Below are positions 1 to 4,986 of a stretch of DNA of 5,591 bases, piece after piece. The stretch lies in contig CAZHRW010000021.1 in the NCBI GenBank assembly GCA_964535025.1, positions 1-5,591 of the forward strand. The letters are read 5' to 3'. Within the stretch, counting starts at the first letter, position 1, and every line of letters begins with the position of its first letter. Source of the DNA: JAAYZK01 sp964535025. Lineage in GTDB: Bacteria > Planctomycetota > Phycisphaerae > SM23-33 > FEN-1343. The position numbers were made by a program, and so were the translations under genes. The notes under the pieces were generated by a model that was given only the letters and a program-made list of their open reading frames with translations, did not search any database and was not told where the DNA came from.

Positions 1-405
1 GACCAGCAGGCCGATCAGGACGTACGACACGCCCGCCATGGCCCCGCACAGCAGGTAGAACGTCAGGAACCGCCGCCCGCCCATCCGCTGCTCCAGCGGC
101 GTGCCGAGGAAGTACAGCCCCAGCATGTTGAACACAATGTGCATGGGCCGGCTGACGCTGTGGAGGAACTGGAAGGTCACGTAGCGCCACACCTGCCACC
201 ACACATCCCCGGCGGCGGCGAAGAGAACTTCCATAAGGTTCCCGGTGAGCAGTTGCAGCAGGAAGACGCCGATGTTGATGATCAGCAGCCACTTGACCAT
301 CGGGCCGGGCTTGGGCATCGCCAGGCCCAGACCGCCGCCGCCGTGGCCGCCGCCGTACCCGTCGTAACGCTCAGGCTGTGAATAGGGTCGATCCCGCCAA
401 CTCAC
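1..405 (-). CDS. Rhomboid-family intramembrane serine protease (N-terminal 135 codons, cut by window edge)
   Basis: The reading frame gives a rhomboid N-terminus. Rhomboids cleave transmembrane substrates inside the membrane using a Ser-His dyad. A Gly-rich cytoplasmic leader (residues 1-36, with GGGHGGGG around 18-25) precedes a first membrane segment at about 37-53. Next comes the loop with the family's Trp-Arg motif (W73-R74). The second membrane segment has the His-x3-Asn signature (H89, N93), where the Asn contributes to the oxyanion hole. The EQRMGGRRF turn (about 105-113) and the start of a third membrane segment follow. The catalytic GxSG serine and the last His lie beyond the window, so activity cannot be judged. 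The start is taken as GTG at 405 because it overlaps the Nudix stop as GTGA, which suggests translational coupling, and because the resulting SWRDRPY start fits rhomboids I recall from planctomycetes. A downstream ATG (residue 30) is possible but would remove the leader. It is the second gene of a two-gene operon. Confidence 0.88.
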   Translation of the reverse strand, partial: MSWRDRPYSQPERYDGYGGGHGGGGLGLAMPKPGPMVKWLLIINIGVFLLQLLTGNLMEVLFAAAGDVWWQVWRYVTFQFLHSVSRPMHIVFNMLGLYFLGTPLEQRMGGRRFLTFYLLCGAMAGVSYVLIGLLV

Positions 406-935
406 GATGCACCCCCGCCCAGCAGGTGGAGTCCCAACGCCGCAATGGTCTTTGCATCGGCGATTTCGCCGGAAAACATCATGTCCCGCAGGCGGTCGGG
501 CGCAAGCAGTGCCACGGTGATCTCCTCGCCGTCCTGGGTATCGGGGCCGACGTAGGTCAGGTCCCGCGCCGTGAAGGCCTCCATCCATTCGCTGCAGAAC
601 CCGGGCGTCGTGTAAAACCCCGTCAGCCGTTCCAGGCGGGCGGCCTCGTAGCCGGTTTCCTCGCGGAGCTCCCGCAGGGCGCACTGGTCGGCCGGCTCGG
701 GCGGCTCCATCGTCCCGGCCGGCAGCTCCCAGAGCGTCCGGCCGACGGCGACGCGGCGGTTGCGGATCATCACGATCCGCCCATCGTCCGCCACGGCCAG
801 GATCACCACGCTGCCCGGGTGGACCACCACCTCGCGACGGGCCGTCCCGCCGGCGGCCGTCGGCGCCTCGATGAGCCGCACCTGGAACTTGCGGCCCGAG
901 AAGGCGACGCGTCCGGTTTGATTTTTCTCGGCCAT
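402..935 (-). CDS. Nudix hydrolase, ADP-ribose pyrophosphatase type
   Basis: A 177-residue protein with a complete Nudix box at residues 74-96 (G74, E80, R88-E89-L90, E92-E93, G95). This motif binds Mg2+ and catalyses hydrolysis of nucleoside diphosphates linked to another group. The ADP-ribose pyrophosphatase assignment (ADP-ribose to AMP plus ribose 5-phosphate) rests on three features: the LWELPAG segment leading into the box (68-74), a proline 15 residues after the box (P111 in the TTPGF segment), and the C-terminal G-x-I-x-D-x-KT motif (156-163). Length is normal for a cytosolic NudF-like enzyme. The ATG at 935 is preferred over a GTG at 980 because a promoter lies between them and the protein then begins MAEKNQTG. 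There is no Shine-Dalgarno sequence; the -10 box ends 7 bp upstream, so a leaderless mRNA is likely. Its stop overlaps the rhomboid start. Another ADP-sugar substrate is possible. Confidence 0.93.
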   Translation of the reverse strand: MAEKNQTGRVAFSGRKFQVRLIEAPTAAGGTARREVVVHPGSVVILAVADDGRIVMIRNRRVAVGRTLWELPAGTMEPPEPADQCALRELREETGYEAARLERLTGFYTTPGFCSEWMEAFTARDLTYVGPDTQDGEEITVALLAPDRLRDMMFSGEIADAKTIAALGLHLLGGGAS

Positions 936-942
936 GGGTAAG

Positions 943-971
943 ATTATATAGCCACGGCCGGTAGGGCACAA
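943..971 (-). promoter_or_regulatory. Sigma70-type promoter of the Nudix-rhomboid operon, probably leaderless
   Basis: On the minus strand TTGTGC (971-966) and a perfect TATAAT (948-943) are separated by exactly 17 bp. Only 7 bp separate the -10 box from the Nudix ATG at 935, so transcription should begin at or within a base or two of the start codon. No purine-rich ribosome binding site lies in between, consistent with leaderless translation. Confidence 0.7.
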
Positions 972-1030
972 TCGCCGCACGGTGCGGCCTCGTGCCGCCC
1001 GGACGGCCGCGAGGCGGCCGCGCCGCCGCC

Positions 1031-1057
1031 GTGTGTACGCTTACAGTACAGTATAGG
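1031..1057 (+). promoter_or_regulatory. Possible promoter region of the MEMO-family gene
   Basis: A short AT-richer island in a GC-rich spacer contains overlapping -10-like hexamers (TACAGT at 1042-1047 and 1047-1052, TATAGG at 1052-1057), 25-35 bp before the start codon. I see no convincing -35 box, so the exact element is uncertain. It would fire divergently from the Nudix promoter about 80 bp away. Confidence 0.3.
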
Positions 1058-1069
1058 CCGTTGGCCGAG

Positions 1070-1075
1070 GGAGGT
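1070..1075 (+). promoter_or_regulatory. Ribosome binding site of the MEMO-family gene
   Basis: GGAGGT, within the longer GAGGGAGGT at 1067-1075, sits 7 bp before the ATG at 1083. It is a strong Shine-Dalgarno match and fixes the start codon. Confidence 0.8.
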
Positions 1076-1082
1076 CCGAACC

Positions 1083-1952
1083 ATGATCCGTCCGCCCATC
1101 GTCGCCGGGACGTTCTACGAGGCCTCGCCCGACGCCTGCGAGCGGGCCGTCCGCTCGATGCTCGCCGACGCCCGCCCGCCGGACGACACGCCCGCCGGCT
1201 GCGTCGGCGGCCTGGTCCCCCACGCCGGGTGGGTCTGCAGCGGGGCGGTCGCGGCGTTGACCTTCAACGCGCTGGCCCGCGAGGCGACCGACGGAACGTT
1301 CGTCCTGCTGGGGGCGGTCCACGCGCCGACCGGGCACGCGGGGCTGCTGTTCGACCAGGGCGCGTGGGAGACGCCGCTGGGCGAGGTGGGCGTTGATGAG
1401 CCACTCGCGGCGGCGATCGCCGGCGGGTGCCCAGGTGTCCAGGTGGATTGCCGCAGTCATGGCCGCGAGCACAGCCTGGAGGTGCAACTGCCGTTCATCC
1501 AAGTGCTTACGCCCGCCGCTCGCATCGTGCCCCTGATGGTGCCGCCGGTGGCCGAGGCGGCGGACCTGGGCCGCCAGCTCGGCGCCGTCCTGGCCGGCTG
1601 GACACCACGGCCGCGCGTGGTCGGCAGCACGGACCTGACCCATTACGGCCCGCGCTACGGGATCACCCACGCGGGCGCCGGGATGCGGGGCATCGAGTGG
1701 GCGATGGATAACGATCGACAATTACTGCAGTTAATCGAAGCGATGGACGCCGACCGCATCGTCGAGCACACCCGGCGCACGCATTCGGCGTGCGGGGGCG
1801 GGGCGATCGCCGCGACGATGACGGCGTGTGCGGCCCTGGGGGCGACCTCGGCGAGGGTCCTCCGCCATACCAACAGCTACGAGACACTTAAGGCGTTCAG
1901 CCCCAATGACACCAGCCACGCCGTCGGCTATACTTCAGTCGTCTTCGCGTAG
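1083..1952 (+). CDS. amrB: MEMO1-family protein (AmmeMemoRadiSam system protein B)
   Basis: A 289-residue protein matching the MEMO family, which shares a fold with extradiol dioxygenases and binds a metal. Family motifs appear in order: VAGTFYEA near the N-terminus (7-14), VPHAGW with H47, GAVHAP with H80, EHSLEVQLPF with H130 (129-138), STDLTHYGPRYG with H187 (182-193), ACGGGAI with C237 (236-242), and an NSYE segment (264-267). H47, H80 and C237 correspond well to the His/His/Cys iron site described for human MEMO1 (H49, H81, C244), so the metal site looks intact. Length is typical. The start is set by the Shine-Dalgarno sequence. Bacterial MEMO genes often accompany an AMMECR1-domain gene and a radical SAM gene; neither is visible here, so this copy may act alone or with distant partners. 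Its biochemical reaction in bacteria is not established. Codons for L214 and L217 are TTA, unusual in this GC-rich setting. Confidence 0.9.
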   Translation: MIRPPIVAGTFYEASPDACERAVRSMLADARPPDDTPAGCVGGLVPHAGWVCSGAVAALTFNALAREATDGTFVLLGAVHAPTGHAGLLFDQGAWETPLGEVGVDEPLAAAIAGGCPGVQVDCRSHGREHSLEVQLPFIQVLTPAARIVPLMVPPVAEAADLGRQLGAVLAGWTPRPRVVGSTDLTHYGPRYGITHAGAGMRGIEWAMDNDRQLLQLIEAMDADRIVEHTRRTHSACGGGAIAATMTACAALGATSARVLRHTNSYETLKAFSPNDTSHAVGYTSVVFA

Positions 1953-2379
1953 GACCGGTTGCCGCGGCCGAGTGGCCCCGAGGCCGATCAGTCGCCCGCC
2001 GCCACGGCGGTTGAACGTCGGCGAACAGCCCTCAGCCCACAAGAACACTGCCGTACGTCGCGCCGCCCTGACCGGCGGGAACGGGTTACCCACCCATGGC
2101 ACTCGCCCCGCCCGGCCGCGCAACCGGTCAGGTATTCTTCCCGGGGCCAACCCCTTGCCGCGGAGGCGCTCGCGGCCGTTTCCCCGCCGGGGGCGTTGCC
2201 TGAGATCAACGTGTTGCTTTTGGGCAACATCGCATCGGCCCCCAACCGAAGGCCGATAAGCCGCACAGATACCCCAGCTTACGATTCTCCCGCCGGACCG
2301 TTGCCTCCGGTCAACACGCCCGCGCAGGCCGCAAAGCCCCCCCAGCTTATCACGTCGCCGGACCGCCACTAACTCCTGT
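1953..2379. other. Gene-free spacer with small hairpins and a spaced direct repeat
   Basis: No frame here gives a believable protein. Visible structures are a 6-bp hairpin TGTTGC/GCAACA (2213-2218 with 2225-2230), a 7-bp hairpin ATCGGCC/GGCCGAT (2235-2241 with 2252-2258), and a composite direct repeat listed separately. There is no T-rich terminator after the MEMO-family gene. The region could hold an unrecognised small RNA or long regulatory DNA; nothing resembling tRNA, RNase P, SRP or tmRNA cores was recognised. Confidence 0.5.
2272..2365. repeat. Spaced two-part direct repeat upstream of the coiled-coil gene
   Basis: CCCCAGCTTA occurs at 2272-2281 and 2340-2349. Each is followed by CGCCGGACCG, at 2291-2300 and 2356-2365. 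The internal gaps differ (9 and 6 bp), so two 10-mers are repeated in the same order. The second copy ends 15 bp before an extended -10 promoter, a position where a regulator could bind. Confidence 0.6.
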
Positions 2380-2388
2380 TGTTACAAT
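2380..2388 (+). promoter_or_regulatory. Extended -10 promoter before the coiled-coil gene
   Basis: TGTTACAAT is a TG-N-TACAAT extended -10 element, one base from consensus in the hexamer. No good -35 box is seen 17 bp upstream, as is common for extended -10 promoters. Transcription would start near 2395 and give a leader of about 120 bases. Confidence 0.5.
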
Positions 2389-2394
2389 ACCTTG

Positions 2395-2517
2395 AGCGCT
2401 ACTCCCGAATCCCGCCCCGCCGGGGGCCCCTGGCACCGGCGTTGCTCCTTAGAGGCATCAGCGGGTCGCGGAGCCCGCGCGAGCCAAAGGAGAACCGACG
2501 GAAAGGCGGTGCGCTAC
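2395..2517 (+). promoter_or_regulatory. Putative structured 5' leader of the coiled-coil gene
   Basis: Between the predicted transcription start and the ATG are GC-rich hairpin candidates, including GCCCC/GGGGGC around 2413-2426 and GCGGG/CCCGC (2461-2465 with 2474-2478). The second lies 7 bp before an AAAGGAG purine tract (2486-2492). That tract is 25 bp from the ATG at 2518 and 16 bp from an in-frame GTG at 2509, farther than usual. A second tract, GGAAAGG (2500-2506), is 11 bp from the ATG. The leader does not match any riboswitch I recognise. Confidence 0.35.
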
Positions 2518-2817
2518 ATGGATGAGACGACCTTCAAGCAGAAGCTTCACGAGTTGATTGGGGAGATCGAACGGCTGCCGACGCCGGAGGCCAAGGCCCT
2601 CAAGGACCTGGCCAGCAAGACGCAGGAGCAGCACCGCAAGCTGGCCGCGACCGCCAAGAGCGTCGCCGAGGCGCTGGATTACCTCCGGCTGCACATCAAG
2701 TACCTGGTGTTCGACCTCGAGGCGACCCGCCGGGAAAACCGCTATCTCCGCAAGATGCTCGAATCCCGCCCCCCCAACTCGAGCTTCAACGAGGGCGACG
2801 ACGACAAGCCGTTCTGA
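2518..2817 (+). CDS. Small coiled-coil protein of unknown function
   Basis: A 99-residue soluble protein that I cannot assign to a function. Most of it (about 5-83) should be one or two long amphipathic helices. The first segment, KQKLHELIGEIERLP (7-21), is followed after a Pro-containing break by a helix rich in Lys, Glu and Gln (24-50). A more hydrophobic conserved-looking stretch LDYLRLHIKYLVFDLEAT (53-70) comes next, then an Arg/Glu-rich RRENRYLRKMLE helix (71-82). A short disordered acidic tail ending GDDDKPF closes the protein. There is no signal peptide, membrane segment or Cys pair. The pattern fits an oligomerising coiled coil or an adaptor that binds a larger partner. I have an impression that similar short proteins occur in planctomycetes, but cannot verify it. 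The ATG at 2518 is chosen because upstream in-frame residues are Arg/Gly/Pro-rich and not protein-like; GTG at 2509 is the alternative. The gene is flanked by its own promoter and terminator, so it looks monocistronic. Confidence 0.8.
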   Translation: MDETTFKQKLHELIGEIERLPTPEAKALKDLASKTQEQHRKLAATAKSVAEALDYLRLHIKYLVFDLEATRRENRYLRKMLESRPPNSSFNEGDDDKPF

Positions 2818-2838
2818 CTGGCGAACGAAATCCCGATA

Positions 2839-2860
2839 GCCCGCCCCTCTCCGGGCGGGC
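2839..2860 (+). terminator. GC hairpin downstream of the coiled-coil gene
   Basis: GCCCGCCC (2839-2846) pairs perfectly with GGGCGGGC (2853-2860) around a 6-base loop. It lacks a T tract and probably acts together with the adjacent terminator, or protects the 3' end of the mRNA. Confidence 0.5.
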
Positions 2861-2866
2861 GAAACC

Positions 2867-2898
2867 GCACGGCGTTCCCCGACGCCGTGCCTTTTTTT
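2867..2898 (+). terminator. Rho-independent terminator of the coiled-coil gene
   Basis: GCACGGCGT (2867-2875) pairs with ACGCCGTGC (2882-2890) as a perfect 9-bp stem with a 6-base loop, followed by C and seven T. It lies 50 bases after the stop codon. It separates this gene from the peptidase gene. Confidence 0.92.
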
Positions 2899-2904
2899 GC
2901 GCCC

Positions 2905-2933
2905 GCGACGGCCGGCCGCGTTACCGTTACTAT
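2905..2933 (+). promoter_or_regulatory. Possible promoter of the M20 peptidase gene
   Basis: GCGACG (2905-2910, sharing GAC with the -35 consensus) and TACTAT (2928-2933) are spaced 17 bp apart, 35 bp before the ATG. The location just after a terminator supports the need for a promoter here, but both boxes are weak. Confidence 0.35.
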
Positions 2934-2968
2934 AGCCGGGGAACTTTTCCGACCCGGGAGCGATTGGC

Positions 2969-4081
2969 ATGAACACGCAAGACCCCATCCCGGAGGTGCG
3001 CGACCTGCTGGAGCGCCTCGTCACCACGCCTGGCCCCACCGGCGGCGAGGGGCCCCGCCTGGACGCGATCCGCCAATGGGCACGCGCGGCCGACGTGCCC
3101 GCCCGCGCCGACGCGGCGGGCAACGTGTGGCTCGCCATCGGCCCCGCCGGCCCATGGCGGGAGGCGATCGTCCTGGACGCCCACGTCGACGTCGTCGGCG
3201 ACGGCGGCGCCGACCGCCTTATCGAGCGGGACGGCCGCCTTATCGGCCCCGGCGTCGCCGACGACCTGGCGGCCGTGGCCCTGCTGGCCGTGTTCGCCCG
3301 CCGCGCCCACGCCGACGGCGTACGGCTCCGCCGGCCCCTGCGGATCGTCCTGACGGTCGGCGAGGAGGGCCTCGGCAACCTGCGGGGCATCCGCCAGGTC
3401 GCCGACGACCACCCCGACCCGCCGCGGGCCCTCGTGTCCCTCGACGGCAGCCGCACCAAGTGCCACGTCGCCGGCCTCGGCTCCAACCGCTACCGCCTGA
3501 CGGCCCGCGGCGACGGCGGCCACTCGTGGTCGGCCTGGGGCGTCCCCAGCGCCGTCGAGGCCATCATCGACGCCCTCGTGCGGATCCGCCGGGTCCGCCG
3601 CCACGTCGCACGCCGGGTCGACGGCGTGGTCTCGTTCAACATCGGCTCGCTGGGCGGCGGCGAGGGGATCAACTGCATCGCCCGCCGCGCCGAGGCCACC
3701 TTCGAGTTCCGCTCCGCCGCCGCCGAGGCCCTCCGCCAGGTCGACGACGGCGTCCGCCACGCCATCCACCGCATGGCCGCCGGCGGCGCCGCCCCCCTCG
3801 ACCTGGAGATCATCGGCCTCCGCCCCGCCGCCGCCGCCGTCGACGACGGGACACTGCTGGAGATCGTCCGGCGGGTCTGGCAGGGCCACGGCGTCGCGGT
3901 CACCGGCTCGGTGGCCTCCACGAACATCAACGTCCCCCTCACCCGCGGCTGGCGGGCCGTCTGCGTCGGCCTCATCGCCGGCGGCAACGGCCACCGCGCC
4001 GACGAGTACATCGAAACCGCCTCCCTGCCCGCCGGCTGGGCCCTGCTCACCGACCTCGTCGCCGCCCTCGACGCCCTGTAG
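2969..4081 (+). CDS. M20-family metallopeptidase, PepT-like aminopeptidase type likely
   Basis: A 370-residue cytosolic protein with the full M20 di-zinc site. These are H72 and D74 in LDAHVDVV, the bridging D98 in GPGVADDLAAV, catalytic E132 and metal ligand E133 in TVGEEGLGN, D159 in LVSLDGS, and H342 in GGNGHRADEY. The spacings (D98 to E133 is 35 residues) fit the family. A dimerisation/lid domain of about 170-285 carries the GGHSW motif with H185. M20 enzymes hydrolyse peptide or N-acyl bonds. Asp rather than Glu at position 159 is the form seen in PepT-like aminopeptidases rather than DapE/CPG2-type enzymes, so a peptide aminopeptidase is my best guess, but the substrate is not determined. 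A Leu replaces the Lys often found after the DD pair. GGGAG (2956-2960) lies 8 bp before the ATG. Third codon positions are almost all C or G, more extreme than in neighbouring genes, which leaves long open frames on both strands. Confidence 0.9.
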   Translation: MNTQDPIPEVRDLLERLVTTPGPTGGEGPRLDAIRQWARAADVPARADAAGNVWLAIGPAGPWREAIVLDAHVDVVGDGGADRLIERDGRLIGPGVADDLAAVALLAVFARRAHADGVRLRRPLRIVLTVGEEGLGNLRGIRQVADDHPDPPRALVSLDGSRTKCHVAGLGSNRYRLTARGDGGHSWSAWGVPSAVEAIIDALVRIRRVRRHVARRVDGVVSFNIGSLGGGEGINCIARRAEATFEFRSAAAEALRQVDDGVRHAIHRMAAGGAAPLDLEIIGLRPAAAAVDDGTLLEIVRRVWQGHGVAVTGSVASTNINVPLTRGWRAVCVGLIAGGNGHRADEYIETASLPAGWALLTDLVAALDAL

Positions 4082-4580
4082 CCCCGCCGACCTGCTCTCG
4101 GGGGATCCGCCGTTTCCGGTGCGACCGAAAAACAGGCTAATACGTTGTGAGACAGATCGTTGCAGACATTTCGACGCGCACACATGGCGTCATCTTCGAA
4201 TACGGGACACTATAGCGCGAAAAGATTTCGCCGAATCCGCCTCCGGCCCGGCATAAAACCCGAATTCTCCGAATAATCCCAGGCATAAAACCCGAATAAT
4301 CCGGTAATTTCCCCCGTTTGCCTATCCCGCCAAACTCCCAATTCCCCGAATTCTCCGGCCACAATGGGCCCATCCCGGGCCAAACGGGGCATGTATTCTT
4401 GCCCATTTTGTCCAGCTTACCCACTATGATACGCTAGCAATTTCGCAAATGCGAATTTTCCCCGTATGCCGTCCCCACATAGATGCGCGCGCACGGCATG
4501 CCCCCCAGACCCCCCAGCCTGCGCATCCTGTGCGGCTTGCGCAGATTCATCCGCCCCAACGGCCGCGTTCGTCGGGTCGG
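4082..4580. other. Gene-free, lower-GC spacer after the peptidase gene
   Basis: Composition falls visibly below that of the flanking genes; 4261-4320 counts to about 45% GC. No frame encodes a believable protein. It contains internal direct repeats (separate entry). It also has a small hairpin TTCGCA/TGCGAA (4442-4447 with 4450-4455) followed by four T, which could be a weak terminator but is AT-rich with a 2-base loop. No obvious strong terminator follows the peptidase gene. Confidence 0.5.
4250..4357. repeat. Interspersed short direct repeats in the lower-GC spacer
   Basis: GGCATAAAACCCGAAT occurs exactly at 4250-4265 and 4282-4297 (32-bp offset). CCCGAATTCTCCG occurs exactly at 4259-4271 and 4345-4357. 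The two repeat types overlap in the first copy, so the stretch appears built from shuffled copies of one short unit. It resembles a degenerate intergenic repeat rather than coding DNA. Confidence 0.7.
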
Positions 4581-4706
4581 CCGCCCCTGAAGATTATTCA
4601 TGAAAACCGACAGTTTATGCACCGACGGGCACACTTTATGAACGCCGTCCGTAACTTTATTAAGCCAGACACGCATTTTATTCACCATCGGCCTCACTTT
4701 GTTCAT
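4581..4706. repeat. Six tandem 21-bp degenerate repeats with DnaA-box-like cores
   Basis: Units begin at 4581, 4602, 4623, 4644, 4665 and 4686, with no gaps. In each, columns 1-9 vary freely and columns 10-21 are conserved as roughly CACTTTATTCAC. Columns 11 (A), 14-15 (TT), 17 (T) and 20 (A) are identical in all six units. The core plus one base reads TTATTCATG, TTATGCACC, TTATGAACG, TTATTAAGC, TTATTCACC and TTGTTCATG. All face the same way, and two match the DnaA box TTATNCACA at every position but the last. Exact 21-bp phasing equals two helical turns, as in arrays of protein sites such as iterons. On the minus strand the array reads as a seven-residue repeat (MNKVRPM, VNKMRVW and so on); I think that is incidental. 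Confidence 0.75.
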
Positions 4707-4846
4707 GTCGCGCCCGGTGGTGCTGTTATAGCACTGGTGAGCCCCAGCCGCCTCGCCGCGCCGACCGCGGCCTCGGTGCCGGCCCGACAGCCCACAAGCG
4801 CCGCTGGGCCTCCATCGCGCCCGCTGGCCGCCCGACGGCTTTGAGC
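4707..4846. other. Spacer between the 21-bp array and the GATC repeat
   Basis: Apart from the palindrome at 4720-4734 I see no gene, promoter or repeat in this stretch. Confidence 0.5.
4720..4734. repeat. Short palindrome next to the 21-bp array
   Basis: GTGCT and AGCAC flank a GTTAT centre. It lies 13 bp beyond the last 21-bp unit and has the form of a small operator or hairpin. Function is unknown. Confidence 0.4.
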
Positions 4847-4936
4847 GATCGGACCGATCCGAGGGATCGGACGGATCCGACCGATCCGACGGACCCGACC
4901 GATCCGCTGGATCATCCGTATCACCCGGATCGCCCC
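4847..4936. repeat. Ten-unit 9-bp tandem repeat carrying phased GATC sites
   Basis: Ten contiguous 9-bp units of the type GATCCGACC run from 4847, decaying toward the 3' end. Eight of the ten units begin with GATC (4847, 4856, 4865, 4874, 4883, 4901, 4910, 4928). In one frame the tract would encode Thr-Asp-Pro repeats, but it has no gene context. GATC is the Dam methylation site; whether this organism has Dam is unknown. It could equally be a simple replication-slippage tract. Confidence 0.8.
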
Positions 4937-4986
4937 CCAGACTGCCGTCACCGGCCGGGCACGGGGGCCGGCGCTGAAGCCACCTG

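Noticed and set aside
378..941. Plus-strand open frame opposite the Nudix gene
   Set aside because: His/Gln/Arg-rich with no motif; the minus-strand frame contains an exact Nudix box.
936..980. Longer Nudix start at GTG 980
   Set aside because: It would place the promoter inside the coding region and add a 15-residue N-terminus without family support.
1041..1721. Minus-strand open frame of 226 residues opposite the MEMO-family gene
   Set aside because: No recognisable motif; the plus-strand frame has the full family signature and a ribosome binding site.
1959..2372. Open frames on both strands in the 565-base spacer
   Set aside because: Arg/Pro-rich translations with no ribosome binding site, motif or protein-like pattern.
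2458..3486. Minus-strand open frame of 342 residues spanning the coiled-coil gene and the peptidase start
   Set aside because: It crosses a perfect Rho-independent terminator and two supported genes, and is rich in Arg/Ser without motifs.
2887..4140. Plus-strand open frame of 417 residues in another frame over the peptidase gene
   Set aside because: The translation is an Arg/Pro-rich low-complexity string caused by extreme GC3; it is a shadow frame.
2930..4183. Long minus-strand open frame (417 residues) opposite the M20 peptidase gene
   Set aside because: Composition is monotonous Gly/Ala/Asp/Val, as expected from the complement of C-ending codons, with no domain motif. The plus-strand frame has a complete metal site.
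4190..4215. TTCGAAT as a possible tRNA T-loop
   Set aside because: No flanking GG/CC T-stem pairing, acceptor stem or anticodon arm could be built.
4137..4424. Minus-strand open frame of 95 residues in the low-GC island
   Set aside because: Its sequence is dictated by the short DNA repeats; it has no supported start signal, and repeat units explain its residues better than coding does.
4434..4706. Minus-strand open frame of 90 residues with a seven-residue repeat from the 21-bp array
   Set aside because: The Asn/His-Lys-Val heptads look protein-like at first, but the repeat covers only about the first 42 residues, the rest is unlike protein, and the lysine AAA codon is invariant at all three positions in five of six units. 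A DNA motif is the simpler explanation, though coding is not fully excluded.
4581..4706. CRISPR array
   Set aside because: The conserved part is only about 12 bp, degenerate, and separated by 9-bp variable segments; repeat and spacer sizes are far too small and no cas gene is near.
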